In this document: positions 42,127 through 49,982 of the stretch, one piece after another
Layout of the letters: the number at the start of each line of letters is the position of its first letter
Position numbering within the stretch: the stretch's first letter is position 1
NCBI GenBank assembly: GCA_017470505.1
Contig: JAFUYO010000042.1
Coordinates: 1-52,223, forward strand
Reading direction: 5' to 3'
DNA: 52,223 bases
Source of the DNA: Butyrivibrio sp.
GTDB lineage: Bacteria > Bacillota > Clostridia > Lachnospirales > Lachnospiraceae
Notes under the pieces: generated by a model
What the model saw: the letters and a program-made list of their open reading frames with translations, nothing else
What the model was told of the DNA's origin: nothing
Database searches by the model: none
Translations under genes and position numbers: made by a program

Positions 42127-43239
42127 ATGAAGAGCATTGCATTTCATTTAAACTGCCTGGTGCAGGGCGGAGCTGAGAGAGTGGTCTCAAACCTTGCAAA
42201 CCGGTTCGCCCAAGAGGGCATAAAGGTCTATGTCGCAACCGAATGGGTGGACGAGAACGAGTTTAAGCTGGATGAGAGAGTCACGAGAGTCCACGTAGGC
42301 CTTCGCAAAGAGGATGAGAAAAAGAACAGGATAACAAAGTTCTTTTTGCGAGTTAAGTACCTCAAGGAGTTCGTAAAAGAGTATCACCCGGACGTTCTCG
42401 TTGCCTTTGCGCAGAGAGCTAACTACAGGGCTCTGATGGCTGCGGGAAAGGGCGACGTGCCGGTTGTGATATCGATAAGGACGGACCCGAAAGGCCACTA
42501 CGACGCCTTCTCCGACAAGGTTCAGATAAAGTGGCTCTTCCCGAGGGCGTCAGGCTGCGTATTCCAGACGACCGGGCAGAAGGAGTTCTTTAAGCCGTAC
42601 CTTCAGGACAACTCGGCTATCATCTTAAACCCTGTAAACCCCAAGTACTTTGACGCTCCTCACTACCCCGAGAGGGAAAAGAGCGTAGTCCACCACGCAA
42701 GGCTCGTCGACTTCAAAAATCAGCCGCTTTTGTGTGAGGCTTTTATAGAGGTTCACAAAAAGCACCCGGACTATGTGCTGAAGATCTACGGCCCCGACTC
42801 TTTTGACGGGACCAAAGAGATACTTGATAAGATAATAGCGGACAACCACGCAGAGGACTACATCCTCCTGATGGGAGGGTCCGATGAGCTTGAAAAAGAG
42901 ATACCAAAGGGCGCTGTATATGCCTTTACTTCCGACTGGGAGGGCCTTCCAAACTCTCTCCTTGAAGCGATGGCGATGGGAATGCCATGTGTCGCGACGG
43001 ACTGCCCCTGCGGCGGGCCGAGGACCGTCATGACTGACGGGGAGAACGGGCTCCTCGTTCCCATCAAGGACAAGGATGCGCTCGTAAAGGGAATGCTCCG
43101 CCTCATTGAGGACAGGGAGCTCGCCGAGAGGCTTGGCAGGAACGCCGCTAGGATAAAAGAAATAACAAACGGCGATGCGGTTTTTGTACAGTGGAGAGAT
43201 TACCTTGACAAGGTGATAGCAGAAAGAAAGAAGAGATAG
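42127..43239 (+). CDS. Family 4 glycosyltransferase (PglH/PglJ-like)
   Basis: The 370-residue GT-B enzyme starts KSIAFHLNCLVQGGAERVVSNLANRFAQEGIKVYVAT. The conserved parts are VVISIRTDPKGHY, IILNPVNPKYF, VVHHARLVDFKNQPLLCEAF and the E-x7-E segment TSDWEGLPNSLLEAMAMGMPCVATDCPCGGPRTVM (about 265-300). It is closely related in layout to the enzyme at 46674 (same CPCGGPR motif). In the Campylobacter pathway such enzymes add successive GalNAc residues. It starts 2 nt after the formyltransferase-like gene, without a strong ribosome site, so translation is probably coupled. Confidence 0.87.
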   Translation: MKSIAFHLNCLVQGGAERVVSNLANRFAQEGIKVYVATEWVDENEFKLDERVTRVHVGLRKEDEKKNRITKFFLRVKYLKEFVKEYHPDVLVAFAQRANYRALMAAGKGDVPVVISIRTDPKGHYDAFSDKVQIKWLFPRASGCVFQTTGQKEFFKPYLQDNSAIILNPVNPKYFDAPHYPEREKSVVHHARLVDFKNQPLLCEAFIEVHKKHPDYVLKIYGPDSFDGTKEILDKIIADNHAEDYILLMGGSDELEKEIPKGAVYAFTSDWEGLPNSLLEAMAMGMPCVATDCPCGGPRTVMTDGENGLLVPIKDKDALVKGMLRLIEDRELAERLGRNAARIKEITNGDAVFVQWRDYLDKVIAERKKR

Positions 43240-43241
43240 AT

Positions 43242-44003
43242 ATGTTTTCATTTGAGGATTACAGACAGATAATCAGGATAATCAGGGAGAGCGGGCGCTA
43301 CTGCACCTACGAGGAGGCGCTGGGCAAGGATGAGTTCATCATCATGAGGCACGACGTGGAGTACTCTGTTGAGAGAGCACACGCTCTTTCCAAGGTTGAG
43401 GAGAGCATGGACTTTCGGTCGACCTTCTTTTTCCAGTGGACCAACAACTCCTACAACATTTTATCGAGGAAGAACAGGGACATCCTGACGGATATGCACG
43501 AGAGGGGGCAGAGCATAGGTCTTCACTTTGCTCTAAACGGAATGACCGACATGAAGCTCATCCGCGACAGGATCAGGCAGGAGATCGATATGCTCAGCAA
43601 TATGCTTGGCTTTGAGATAAACTCCTTTTCAATCCACAGGCCATCGCCGAGCGTCCTTGCAGAGAACATCAAGCTGGACGGGATATTGAACGCATACCAG
43701 GACGAGTTCTTTTCCTTCGACCCCAAGGCTACACCCGAGTCGGTGCTCGAAGTCAAGTACATGTCGGATGCCAATCACATCTGGAGATACGGCTATCCCG
43801 ACGAGAAGACCATAAAGAGCCACAAAAAGGTGCAGATACTGACCCACCCCTTCGCCTGGACCAAGAAGGGGTATGACAACCTTAATAACTACAAGGCTCT
43901 TGTAAATGAGAAATATGTTGAGCTCCTTGACTCGATCGACAACGAGTGCAAGGACTTCGGGCCACTTCGGGATAACTTTGACAGACTCCCTGTTGATATG
44001 TGA
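43242..44003 (+). CDS. Polysaccharide deacetylase-like (NodB-fold) protein
   Basis: The 253-residue protein carries a partial NodB signature: EFIIMRHDVEYS (about 30-41) in the place of the TFDD motif, SIGLHFALN (about 91-99) with one of the usual metal His residues, and NSFSIHRPSP (about 127-136). Members of this group occur widely in glycan clusters but are largely uncharacterised. No signal peptide is visible. It would deacetylate a sugar in the cytoplasm or may have lost that activity, since the HxxxH pair is not obvious. It starts 2 nt after the glycosyltransferase stop. Confidence 0.65.
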   Translation: MFSFEDYRQIIRIIRESGRYCTYEEALGKDEFIIMRHDVEYSVERAHALSKVEESMDFRSTFFFQWTNNSYNILSRKNRDILTDMHERGQSIGLHFALNGMTDMKLIRDRIRQEIDMLSNMLGFEINSFSIHRPSPSVLAENIKLDGILNAYQDEFFSFDPKATPESVLEVKYMSDANHIWRYGYPDEKTIKSHKKVQILTHPFAWTKKGYDNLNNYKALVNEKYVELLDSIDNECKDFGPLRDNFDRLPVDM

Positions 44004-44016
44004 CCAAAGATGCAGC

Positions 44017-44065
44017 CCTTAGGAAAACACTGATGACTACGGCGGCTGACGACAACTTCCTAAGG
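44017..44065 (+). other. Intercistronic hairpin with TTCCTAAGG arms
   Basis: CCTTAGGAA (44017-44025) and TTCCTAAGG (44057-44065) form a perfect 9-bp stem over a 31-nt loop in the 78-nt gap before asnB. The arms resemble the TTCCTTAAG palindromes at 8447 and 14108. No T-run follows; AGGAGAG, the ribosome site of the next gene, is immediately downstream. Confidence 0.45.
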
Positions 44066-44081
44066 CACAGGAGAGAATAAG

Positions 44082-46028
44082 ATGTGCGGAATCTGCGGAT
44101 ACGTTTCCAAAAAAAGAATAACTGAAGATGACCTGCGCATCATGAACGATACGATGTACCACAGGGGACCTGATGACAGCGGAGTCGAGATTTTTCAGGG
44201 AAGGGACGGCTATTTTGTGGGGCTCGCCCAGAGGCGCCTTGCAATCCTTGACCTCTCGCCCTCAGGGCACCAGCCAATGCACTCGCAGGACGGGAGACTC
44301 TCCGCCATCTTTAACGGAGAGATATACAACTTCCTTGAGCTGAAGGACGAGCTGACTGACTATCCGTATAAGTCGACCTGCGACACGGAGGTGATAATCG
44401 CAGCCTACCTTAAGTGGGGTATCGACATGGTGGATCACATTCACGGCATGTTTGCGATAGCGCTCTATGACAGGGAAGAGGACGCCGTCTACCTCATAAG
44501 AGACAGGATTGGCAAAAAGCCGCTCTTTTATTGGCTCGATGGGGATGGAATCGTCTTTGCGTCAGAGCTTAAGCCCATTATGAAGTGCCCGGGCTTTAAG
44601 GGCGACATACGGCGCCAGCTCCTTCCGAGGTACCTGTATCAGCAGTACATCAGTGCGCCCGAGACGATCTTTACCGATGTGTACAAGCTTGAAGCAGGCT
44701 CTGTCCTCAGCTTTAAGGGCGGCGAGATAAAGAAGTGGAAGTACTGGGACGTAAAGGATGTGTACAGGGAAAAACTTAAGGACCCTGTGACAGACTATAA
44801 CGAAGCCAAGGAGGGGCTGAAGGACAGGCTCAAAAAGTCGGTCTTGAGGAGAATGATCGCGGATGTTCCGCTGGGAACTTTTTTGTCGGGCGGCTACGAT
44901 TCATCCCTTGTAACAGCGATAGCCCAGGAGCTGTCGGATGAGCCTGTCAGGACCTTCTGCATCGGCTTCAATGTGCCGAGCTACAACGAGGCCGAGTACG
45001 CCAAAGAGATAGCAACTTACCTTGGCTGCAACCACACCGAGATGTACATCTCGGAAAAAGAGATGTTTGACCTCGTCTCGAGCATCCCTCAGTACTACGA
45101 CGAGCCTTTTGCGGACAACTCGGAGATACCGTCCATGCTGGTAAGTAAGCTCGCCAAAAAGGACGTCACCGTTGCGCTTTCAGGCGACGGGGGCGATGAG
45201 TTTTTCTGCGGTTACAATGTATATGACAACGTATATCAGGCTCAGCTTTTGGAGTTTCCCGGGGCGGTGGTAAACGCGGTCGGCAAGATTCCCCTTGGCT
45301 CAGGAAGGCTTATCGACAGGATGCCCTTCAGGGTAAAGGTCGTCGCCGGAAACAGAGACCCGGAGACCAAGACGCAGCTGGTGTCTGAGGGCTATATCAG
45401 GGCATCACACGCATTTCTGCACGGAAAAGAGACGCTGGACGTGCCTGTAAGTGCTCAGGACTATCTGGGAACAGACTTTAATCTTGCAGCGAATGAGGCG
45501 CCTGTCCTCTACCCTACAGAGACCACCTATGGCGTGGGTAACTTCCAGGCAAGGCGTATGCTCCTTGATATGGACACGTACCTTCCCGAGGACATACTGG
45601 TCAAGATGGACAGGGCATCCATGAAGTACTCACTCGAGAACAGATGCCCTATAATGGATACGGAGGTCATGGAGTACTCCTTCAGGATTCCGCACAAATT
45701 CAAGTATTACAAGGGCGACAAGAAGCACATATTAAAGGATATCGCCTGCGATTATATCCCGAGGGAGCTCCTCGAGAGGCCAAAGACCGGCTTTGGAGTT
45801 CCGATGGACAGCTGGCTCAGGGGCCCGTTAAAGGAGGCGCTCCTCGACTACAGCAGTACGGCGTTTTTAAAGAAGCAGGGAATATTTGATGCGGACTACG
45901 TTTCGCGCTTTATAAACGACTACATCGTAAAGGGAGACGCAGGACCCTCAACAGGGGCGAATTTCAGCAAGATAACGTGGTCGTTCTTTATCTTCCAGCA
46001 GTGGTACAACTACTACCACATGCTGTAA
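44082..46028 (+). CDS. asnB: Asparagine-synthase-like amidotransferase (glutamine-hydrolysing)
   Basis: The 648-residue enzyme starts MCGICGYVS, giving an N-terminal nucleophile Cys after Met removal, with RGPDDSG (28-34) and FNGEIYN in the glutaminase domain. The synthetase domain has the ATP pyrophosphate loop SGGYDSS (269-275), FCIGF and LSGDGGDEFFCGYN. Homologues in glycan clusters, such as WbpS and WbtH, are thought to amidate HexNAc-uronic acids. The nearby dehydrogenase/epimerase pair could supply such a substrate. True asparagine synthesis cannot be excluded from sequence alone. A second copy is at 49983. An acyl carrier protein gene follows after 16 nt. Confidence 0.88.
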   Translation: MCGICGYVSKKRITEDDLRIMNDTMYHRGPDDSGVEIFQGRDGYFVGLAQRRLAILDLSPSGHQPMHSQDGRLSAIFNGEIYNFLELKDELTDYPYKSTCDTEVIIAAYLKWGIDMVDHIHGMFAIALYDREEDAVYLIRDRIGKKPLFYWLDGDGIVFASELKPIMKCPGFKGDIRRQLLPRYLYQQYISAPETIFTDVYKLEAGSVLSFKGGEIKKWKYWDVKDVYREKLKDPVTDYNEAKEGLKDRLKKSVLRRMIADVPLGTFLSGGYDSSLVTAIAQELSDEPVRTFCIGFNVPSYNEAEYAKEIATYLGCNHTEMYISEKEMFDLVSSIPQYYDEPFADNSEIPSMLVSKLAKKDVTVALSGDGGDEFFCGYNVYDNVYQAQLLEFPGAVVNAVGKIPLGSGRLIDRMPFRVKVVAGNRDPETKTQLVSEGYIRASHAFLHGKETLDVPVSAQDYLGTDFNLAANEAPVLYPTETTYGVGNFQARRMLLDMDTYLPEDILVKMDRASMKYSLENRCPIMDTEVMEYSFRIPHKFKYYKGDKKHILKDIACDYIPRELLERPKTGFGVPMDSWLRGPLKEALLDYSSTAFLKKQGIFDADYVSRFINDYIVKGDAGPSTGANFSKITWSFFIFQQWYNYYHML

Positions 46029-46044
46029 ACAAAAGGAGAGAGTT

Positions 46045-46287
46045 ATGACGAGAGAAGAAGTATTTGAGAAACTAAATGCAGTTTTTAGAGATGTGTTTGA
46101 GGACGAGAGTATTACCGTCAATGATGATACTACGGCGGATGATATTGAGGACTGGGATTCGCTGGAGCATATTAACCTGGTGAATGCTGTCGAGCAGGAG
46201 TTTGGGATCAAGTTCAACATGGGGCAGATCGTGTCCATGAAGAATGTCGGCGAGATGGTGAATATCATCATTGAGAAGCTCGGGTAA
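46045..46287 (+). CDS. Acyl carrier protein
   Basis: The 80-residue acidic protein has the carrier-protein helix pattern and the phosphopantetheine attachment site Ser39 in DIEDWDSLEHINLV. It carries an acyl group as a thioester. Located away from fatty-acid genes and beside VOC, FkbH-like and MBOAT genes, it is most likely a dedicated carrier for an unusual acyl group destined for the polysaccharide. AAAGGAGAG precedes the ATG. It is comparable in role to DltC of D-alanylation, but the loader here would be the FkbH-like enzyme at 48167. Confidence 0.92.
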   Translation: MTREEVFEKLNAVFRDVFEDESITVNDDTTADDIEDWDSLEHINLVNAVEQEFGIKFNMGQIVSMKNVGEMVNIIIEKLG

Positions 46288-46297
46288 GGGTGAGGAT

Positions 46298-46687
46298 ATG
46301 AAGATACATCACGTCGGATACCTGGCCAAAAACATAGAGAAGACCAGAAAGAAGTTTCTCGAGCTCGGGTACGGGGTTGAGAGGGAAGTTATGTACGATG
46401 AGTACAGGCAGATCGACATTGAGTTTTTGAAAAACGGGGACTACAGGGTTGAGCTGATACAGCCAAAGAGTGAAGACTCTCCCATGTTCCCTCTCTTAAA
46501 GCGCTTTAAGAACTCGCCCTATCACTTCTGCTACGAGGTAGCGGACCTTGAGCAATCGGTTGAAGAGCTGTCGCAGATGGGCTATACCGTAATTCAGGAG
46601 ATAGCGCCGGCGCCTGCAATTGACGGCAGAAAAGTAGTTTTTTTGAACAATATCAGTATGGGGATCATCGAACTTGTCGAAGCATGA
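46298..46687 (+). CDS. VOC-superfamily protein (methylmalonyl-CoA epimerase-like)
   Basis: The 129-residue protein begins MKIHHVGYLAKNIEKTRKKFLELGY and has two beta-alpha-beta-beta-beta units. Four candidate metal ligands are present: His in IHHVG, Glu in RVELIQP (about 57), His in PYHFCYE (about 80) and Glu in GIIELVE near the end. This is the pattern of methylmalonyl-CoA epimerase and glyoxalase I. Next to an acyl carrier protein, it might epimerise or rearrange the carried acyl group. ATG 46298 is chosen over an upstream in-frame codon that overlaps the ACP gene, because AAGGGTGAGG precedes it. The substrate is unknown. Confidence 0.78.
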   Translation: MKIHHVGYLAKNIEKTRKKFLELGYGVEREVMYDEYRQIDIEFLKNGDYRVELIQPKSEDSPMFPLLKRFKNSPYHFCYEVADLEQSVEELSQMGYTVIQEIAPAPAIDGRKVVFLNNISMGIIELVEA

Positions 46688-47894
46688 GCAGCATACACAA
46701 AAGCATATAGCAATGTACATAGGTTCACTTCAAAAGGGCGGAGCCGAGAGGGTCATGTCGGGCCTCTCGGACTTCTTTTTTGAAGAGGGATACAGAGTAA
46801 CCCTTGTTACGACCTATCTTGCGCCCAACGAGTACGAGGTGAGGCACGCAGCTTGGAAGGCGGTCCCTGCGGGGGCTCCGAGGGCAGAGCTCGTGGCTGA
46901 TCTCGACGAGAATCCCGTCTGGGTTGACCCTGAGGGCGGCGAAGAGGGAGGCATAAAGAGGGTATTCTCGGCTCTTTTAAAAAGTGAACAGAAAGGGCGG
47001 GTCACTAACCTGCGCCTTCGCCACCAAAAGCTAACGGACATCTGGAAAGAGCTGAAGCCCGATGTCGTCCTGAGCTTTATGGGAAAGAACAACATCATGG
47101 CGATCTCCACCGCGACAAGGGAGGGGATAAAGGTAGTTGCATCCGTCAGGGCTGACCCCGATATGGAGTACGGCTCAATTTCGCTAAAGGCCGGTATGCT
47201 CTCAACCTTCGGCAAGGCAGCAGGCATCGCCGTGCAGTCGAGCGGAGCCATGAATAAGTTCCCCGGCTTTATCAGGAAGAAGTGTACGATACTTCCAAAT
47301 CCCATGGACATATCTTTTGTGAGAAAGAGATATGCCGGAGAGAGGGAGAAGAGCATAGTCATGGTGGCGAGGCTGAACGCCAACAAAAACCAGGCAATGG
47401 TCATGGAGGCCTTTGCAGAGGCGACGAAGGATAAATTCAGTGACTACCGCCTCGTCTTTTACGGCGACGGCCCCGACAGGCTATCGCTTCAGCGAAAGGC
47501 AGCATCACTTGGGATCGGCGAGAGAGTAGATTTTAAGGGAAACGTAAAGCACGTCGCTGAGCACATAGAAAAGGCGAGGATATTCGTGCTCGCATCCAAC
47601 CACGAGGGCATGCCCAACTCCCTCATAGAGGCGATGAGCCTGGGCCTTGCCTGCATCTCCACCGACTGCCCCTGCGGCGGCCCAAGAGACCTTATAAAGG
47701 ACGGCTACAACGGCCTCCTCGTCCCCGTCGCCGACAAAGAAGCCATGACCACCGCCCTAATAAGTCTCATGGAAAACGACAACCTTGCAGAAAACCTCGG
47801 CAAAGCAGCCACCAATATCCAGAAGAAATTCGCACCCGACGTTGCCAATCTCGCCTGGAAACAGTATATTGATTCTATACTGAGATATGATTAA
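46674..47894 (+). CDS. Family 4 glycosyltransferase (PglH/PglJ-like)
   Basis: The GT-B enzyme has about 406 residues. IAMYIGSLQKGGAERVMSGLSDFFFEEGYRVTLVT opens the acceptor domain. VVASVRADPDMEYGS, TILPNPMDISFV, VMVARLNANKNQAMVMEAF and the E-x7-E segment ASNHEGMPNSLIEAMSLGLACISTDCPCGGPRDLI mark the donor side. The start is uncertain: TTG 46674 keeps the whole first beta strand, while ATG 46713 would trim it; neither has a good ribosome site. A segment of about 45 residues (about 50-100, acidic then basic) is longer than in the 42127 paralogue. A 272-nt structured gap follows. Confidence 0.85.
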   Translation: MSKHEQHTQKHIAMYIGSLQKGGAERVMSGLSDFFFEEGYRVTLVTTYLAPNEYEVRHAAWKAVPAGAPRAELVADLDENPVWVDPEGGEEGGIKRVFSALLKSEQKGRVTNLRLRHQKLTDIWKELKPDVVLSFMGKNNIMAISTATREGIKVVASVRADPDMEYGSISLKAGMLSTFGKAAGIAVQSSGAMNKFPGFIRKKCTILPNPMDISFVRKRYAGEREKSIVMVARLNANKNQAMVMEAFAEATKDKFSDYRLVFYGDGPDRLSLQRKAASLGIGERVDFKGNVKHVAEHIEKARIFVLASNHEGMPNSLIEAMSLGLACISTDCPCGGPRDLIKDGYNGLLVPVADKEAMTTALISLMENDNLAENLGKAATNIQKKFAPDVANLAWKQYIDSILRYD

Positions 47895-47905
47895 GTCAGA
47901 ATCCA

Positions 47906-48130
47906 GGGCTGAGCAAATGTATATCGGTCACGGTATGCATGAGAAAAACGTCGGCACTTTGAGCAGAGCACTTGGCGATGTATTTTAGAGCCTAGTGCGA
48001 GCCATGGGGGACCACTTGACGAGGTATTTTCGAGTCTAGTGGGGCATCCCAAGGTGGAGCTCCTTAGTACCGCTACGTTTTTCTTTGTGCGAGAGCGCCA
48101 TACCGTGACAGATATACATTTGCTCAGCCC
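47906..48130 (+). ncRNA. Candidate structured RNA: long closing stem with two matching hairpins
   Basis: The 272-nt gap (47895-48166) holds no gene. A 32-nt arm (47906-47937, starting GGGCTGAGCAAATGTATATC) pairs with 48099-48130 with one mismatch. Inside are two hairpins with the same layout: GCACTTGGC/GCCTAGTGC (47968-47998) and CCACTTGAC/GTCTAGTGG (48012-48042), each closing on a 13-nt loop containing GTATTTT. Differences in the stems are compensatory (G-C versus C-G, G-C versus A-T), as are the inner loop bases (T-A versus G-C). Another stem (AAGG/CCTT around 48051-48065) may exist. I recognise no known RNA family. A transposable repeat is the alternative. Strand is assumed to follow the operon. 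Confidence 0.5.
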
Positions 48131-48166
48131 GGACCTACCTAAACAGCAGCACAGCAAGAGGACAGT

Positions 48167-49969
48167 ATGAAAGACCTTGAATATCCCTTTGACGGCAACT
48201 ACATAATGAAGAAGAAGCGGAGCCTCAAAAAGGCTCTTTTAGCTGACGGCTCAGACCGTATCCACAAAAAGATTGCCGTCCTCGGCGGCTCCACAACCCA
48301 CGATATCATAGCCGTCTTAGAGCTCTTTTTGCTGAACTTTGGCATCGAGCCCGAGTTCTACGAGTCGGAGTACGGGCAGTACTGGCAGGATGCCATGTTC
48401 CCGACAGACGAGCTCTTATCGTTTTCGCCGGATATCATCTTCATCCACACATCCAACAGGAACATTCTGGATTACCCTGAGATCGGCGATACTGCACCAG
48501 AAGTAAATGCAAAGCTTGAAAAGGTCTTTTCGAATTTTCAGACCATGTGGAAGAAGCTATCAGAGACCTTCAACTGCCCGATTATACAGAACAATTTTGA
48601 GATGCCTTTTTTCAGGCTCATGGGAAACCGCGACGGAGTCGACATTCACGGAAGACTTCGCTTTATTCACAGACTGAATGAGCGCTTTGCGGACCACGCA
48701 TCAAACTGCGAGACCGCGGGTGAGAGCTTTTTTATAAATGACATCAATTACCTCTCTGCCTGTTACGGGCTCGATGAGTGGTCAGATCCGCAGGCGTGGC
48801 ATATGTACAAGTACGCCCTCTGCATCCCTGCGATCCCCTGCCTTAGCTACAACGTCGCAAACATCATAAAGTCCATCTATGGCAAGAACAAGAAGGGACT
48901 GGTGCTCGACCTCGACAACACCCTCTGGGGCGGAGTTGTGGGAGACGATGGAGTAGACGGGATAGAGATAGGACAGGAGACGAGCCTTGGGCAGGTCTAC
49001 TCTGAGTTTCAGAACTATGTTAAGATGCAGAAGGACATCGGCGTAATCCTCGCAGTTGACTCCAAAAATGAGCACGAAAATGCGATCGCGGGGCTAAATC
49101 ACCCCGACGGAGCTCTTCGCCCCGATGACTTCGTCTCGATAAAGGCCAACTGGGAGCCAAAGAGCGAGAACTTCAAGTCGATCGCAAAAGACCTCAGCCT
49201 CCTTCCCGAGTCTCTCGTATTCGTTGACGATAACCCCGCTGAGAGGGAGATCGTGACAGCGCAGCTTCCCGGAGTATCAGCGCCTGCACTCGATGCGCCC
49301 GAGCACTACATCAGGTATATCGACCACGGCGGATATTTTGAGGTGACATCTCTTTCCGAGGACGACAAAAAGCGCAACGAGATGTACATGGCAAACAGAA
49401 AGAGGACGGAGCTCCTTGAGAGCTTTGCCGACTACGGCGAGTACCTGACGTCCCTCGAGATGGAGGCGCAGATAGGGCCGTTTGATAAGATGTATTTCCC
49501 GAGGATAGCGCAGCTGACCAATAAGAGCAACCAGTTTAACTTAACCACCAGGCGCTACTCCCAGGATGATATAGAGAAGGCGGCAGAGGATGAGGGAAAC
49601 ATCACTCTCTGCGGGCGATTAAAGGATAAATTCGGTGACAACGGGATAGTTTCCCTCGCAATCGGAAATATCAGGGGAGAGGTGCGCGACGAGCTCCACA
49701 TTGTTCTGTGGCTTATGAGCTGCAGGGTCTTAAAGCGCGACATGGAATTTGCCATGATGGATGAGCTTGTCGCTGCGGCGCTTGAAAACGGCATCAGCTC
49801 CATTTTCGGCTACTACTATCCGACCGCCAAGAATAAGATGGTTAAGGATTTTTATCTGCTTCAGGGGTTTGAGAAGATATCAGAGGATGCGGACGGAAAT
49901 CTCACCTTCAGGCTCGACATCAGCGGCGGGTACATCAGGAAAAACAAGTATATAAAGATTATCAGATGA
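48167..49969 (+). CDS. HAD-IIIC FkbH-like protein
   Basis: The 600-residue protein has three parts: an SGNH-like N-terminal region (IAVLGGSTTHDI at about 36-47), the FkbH-type HAD domain with motif I LVLDLDNTLWGGVVGDDG (245-262), AVDSKNEHEN (296-305) and FVDDNPAERE (352-361), and a GNAT-like C-terminus (QLTNKSNQFNLTTRR onward). Characterised FkbH proteins take D-1,3-bisphosphoglycerate, remove phosphate and load glyceryl onto an acyl carrier protein. An ACP gene lies 1.9 kb upstream and an MBOAT acyltransferase downstream, so glyceryl (or a similar hydroxyacyl) transfer to the glycan is a reasonable hypothesis. Family assignment is firm; the product is inference. Confidence 0.9.
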   Translation: MKDLEYPFDGNYIMKKKRSLKKALLADGSDRIHKKIAVLGGSTTHDIIAVLELFLLNFGIEPEFYESEYGQYWQDAMFPTDELLSFSPDIIFIHTSNRNILDYPEIGDTAPEVNAKLEKVFSNFQTMWKKLSETFNCPIIQNNFEMPFFRLMGNRDGVDIHGRLRFIHRLNERFADHASNCETAGESFFINDINYLSACYGLDEWSDPQAWHMYKYALCIPAIPCLSYNVANIIKSIYGKNKKGLVLDLDNTLWGGVVGDDGVDGIEIGQETSLGQVYSEFQNYVKMQKDIGVILAVDSKNEHENAIAGLNHPDGALRPDDFVSIKANWEPKSENFKSIAKDLSLLPESLVFVDDNPAEREIVTAQLPGVSAPALDAPEHYIRYIDHGGYFEVTSLSEDDKKRNEMYMANRKRTELLESFADYGEYLTSLEMEAQIGPFDKMYFPRIAQLTNKSNQFNLTTRRYSQDDIEKAAEDEGNITLCGRLKDKFGDNGIVSLAIGNIRGEVRDELHIVLWLMSCRVLKRDMEFAMMDELVAAALENGISSIFGYYYPTAKNKMVKDFYLLQGFEKISEDADGNLTFRLDISGGYIRKNKYIKIIR

Positions 49970-49982
49970 TCATAGGTATTTT

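Noticed and set aside
47906-48130. A CRISPR-like array, because two similar units repeat with similar spacing.
   Set aside because: There are only two units, each a complete hairpin with internal pairing, enclosed by a long stem; there are no cas genes.
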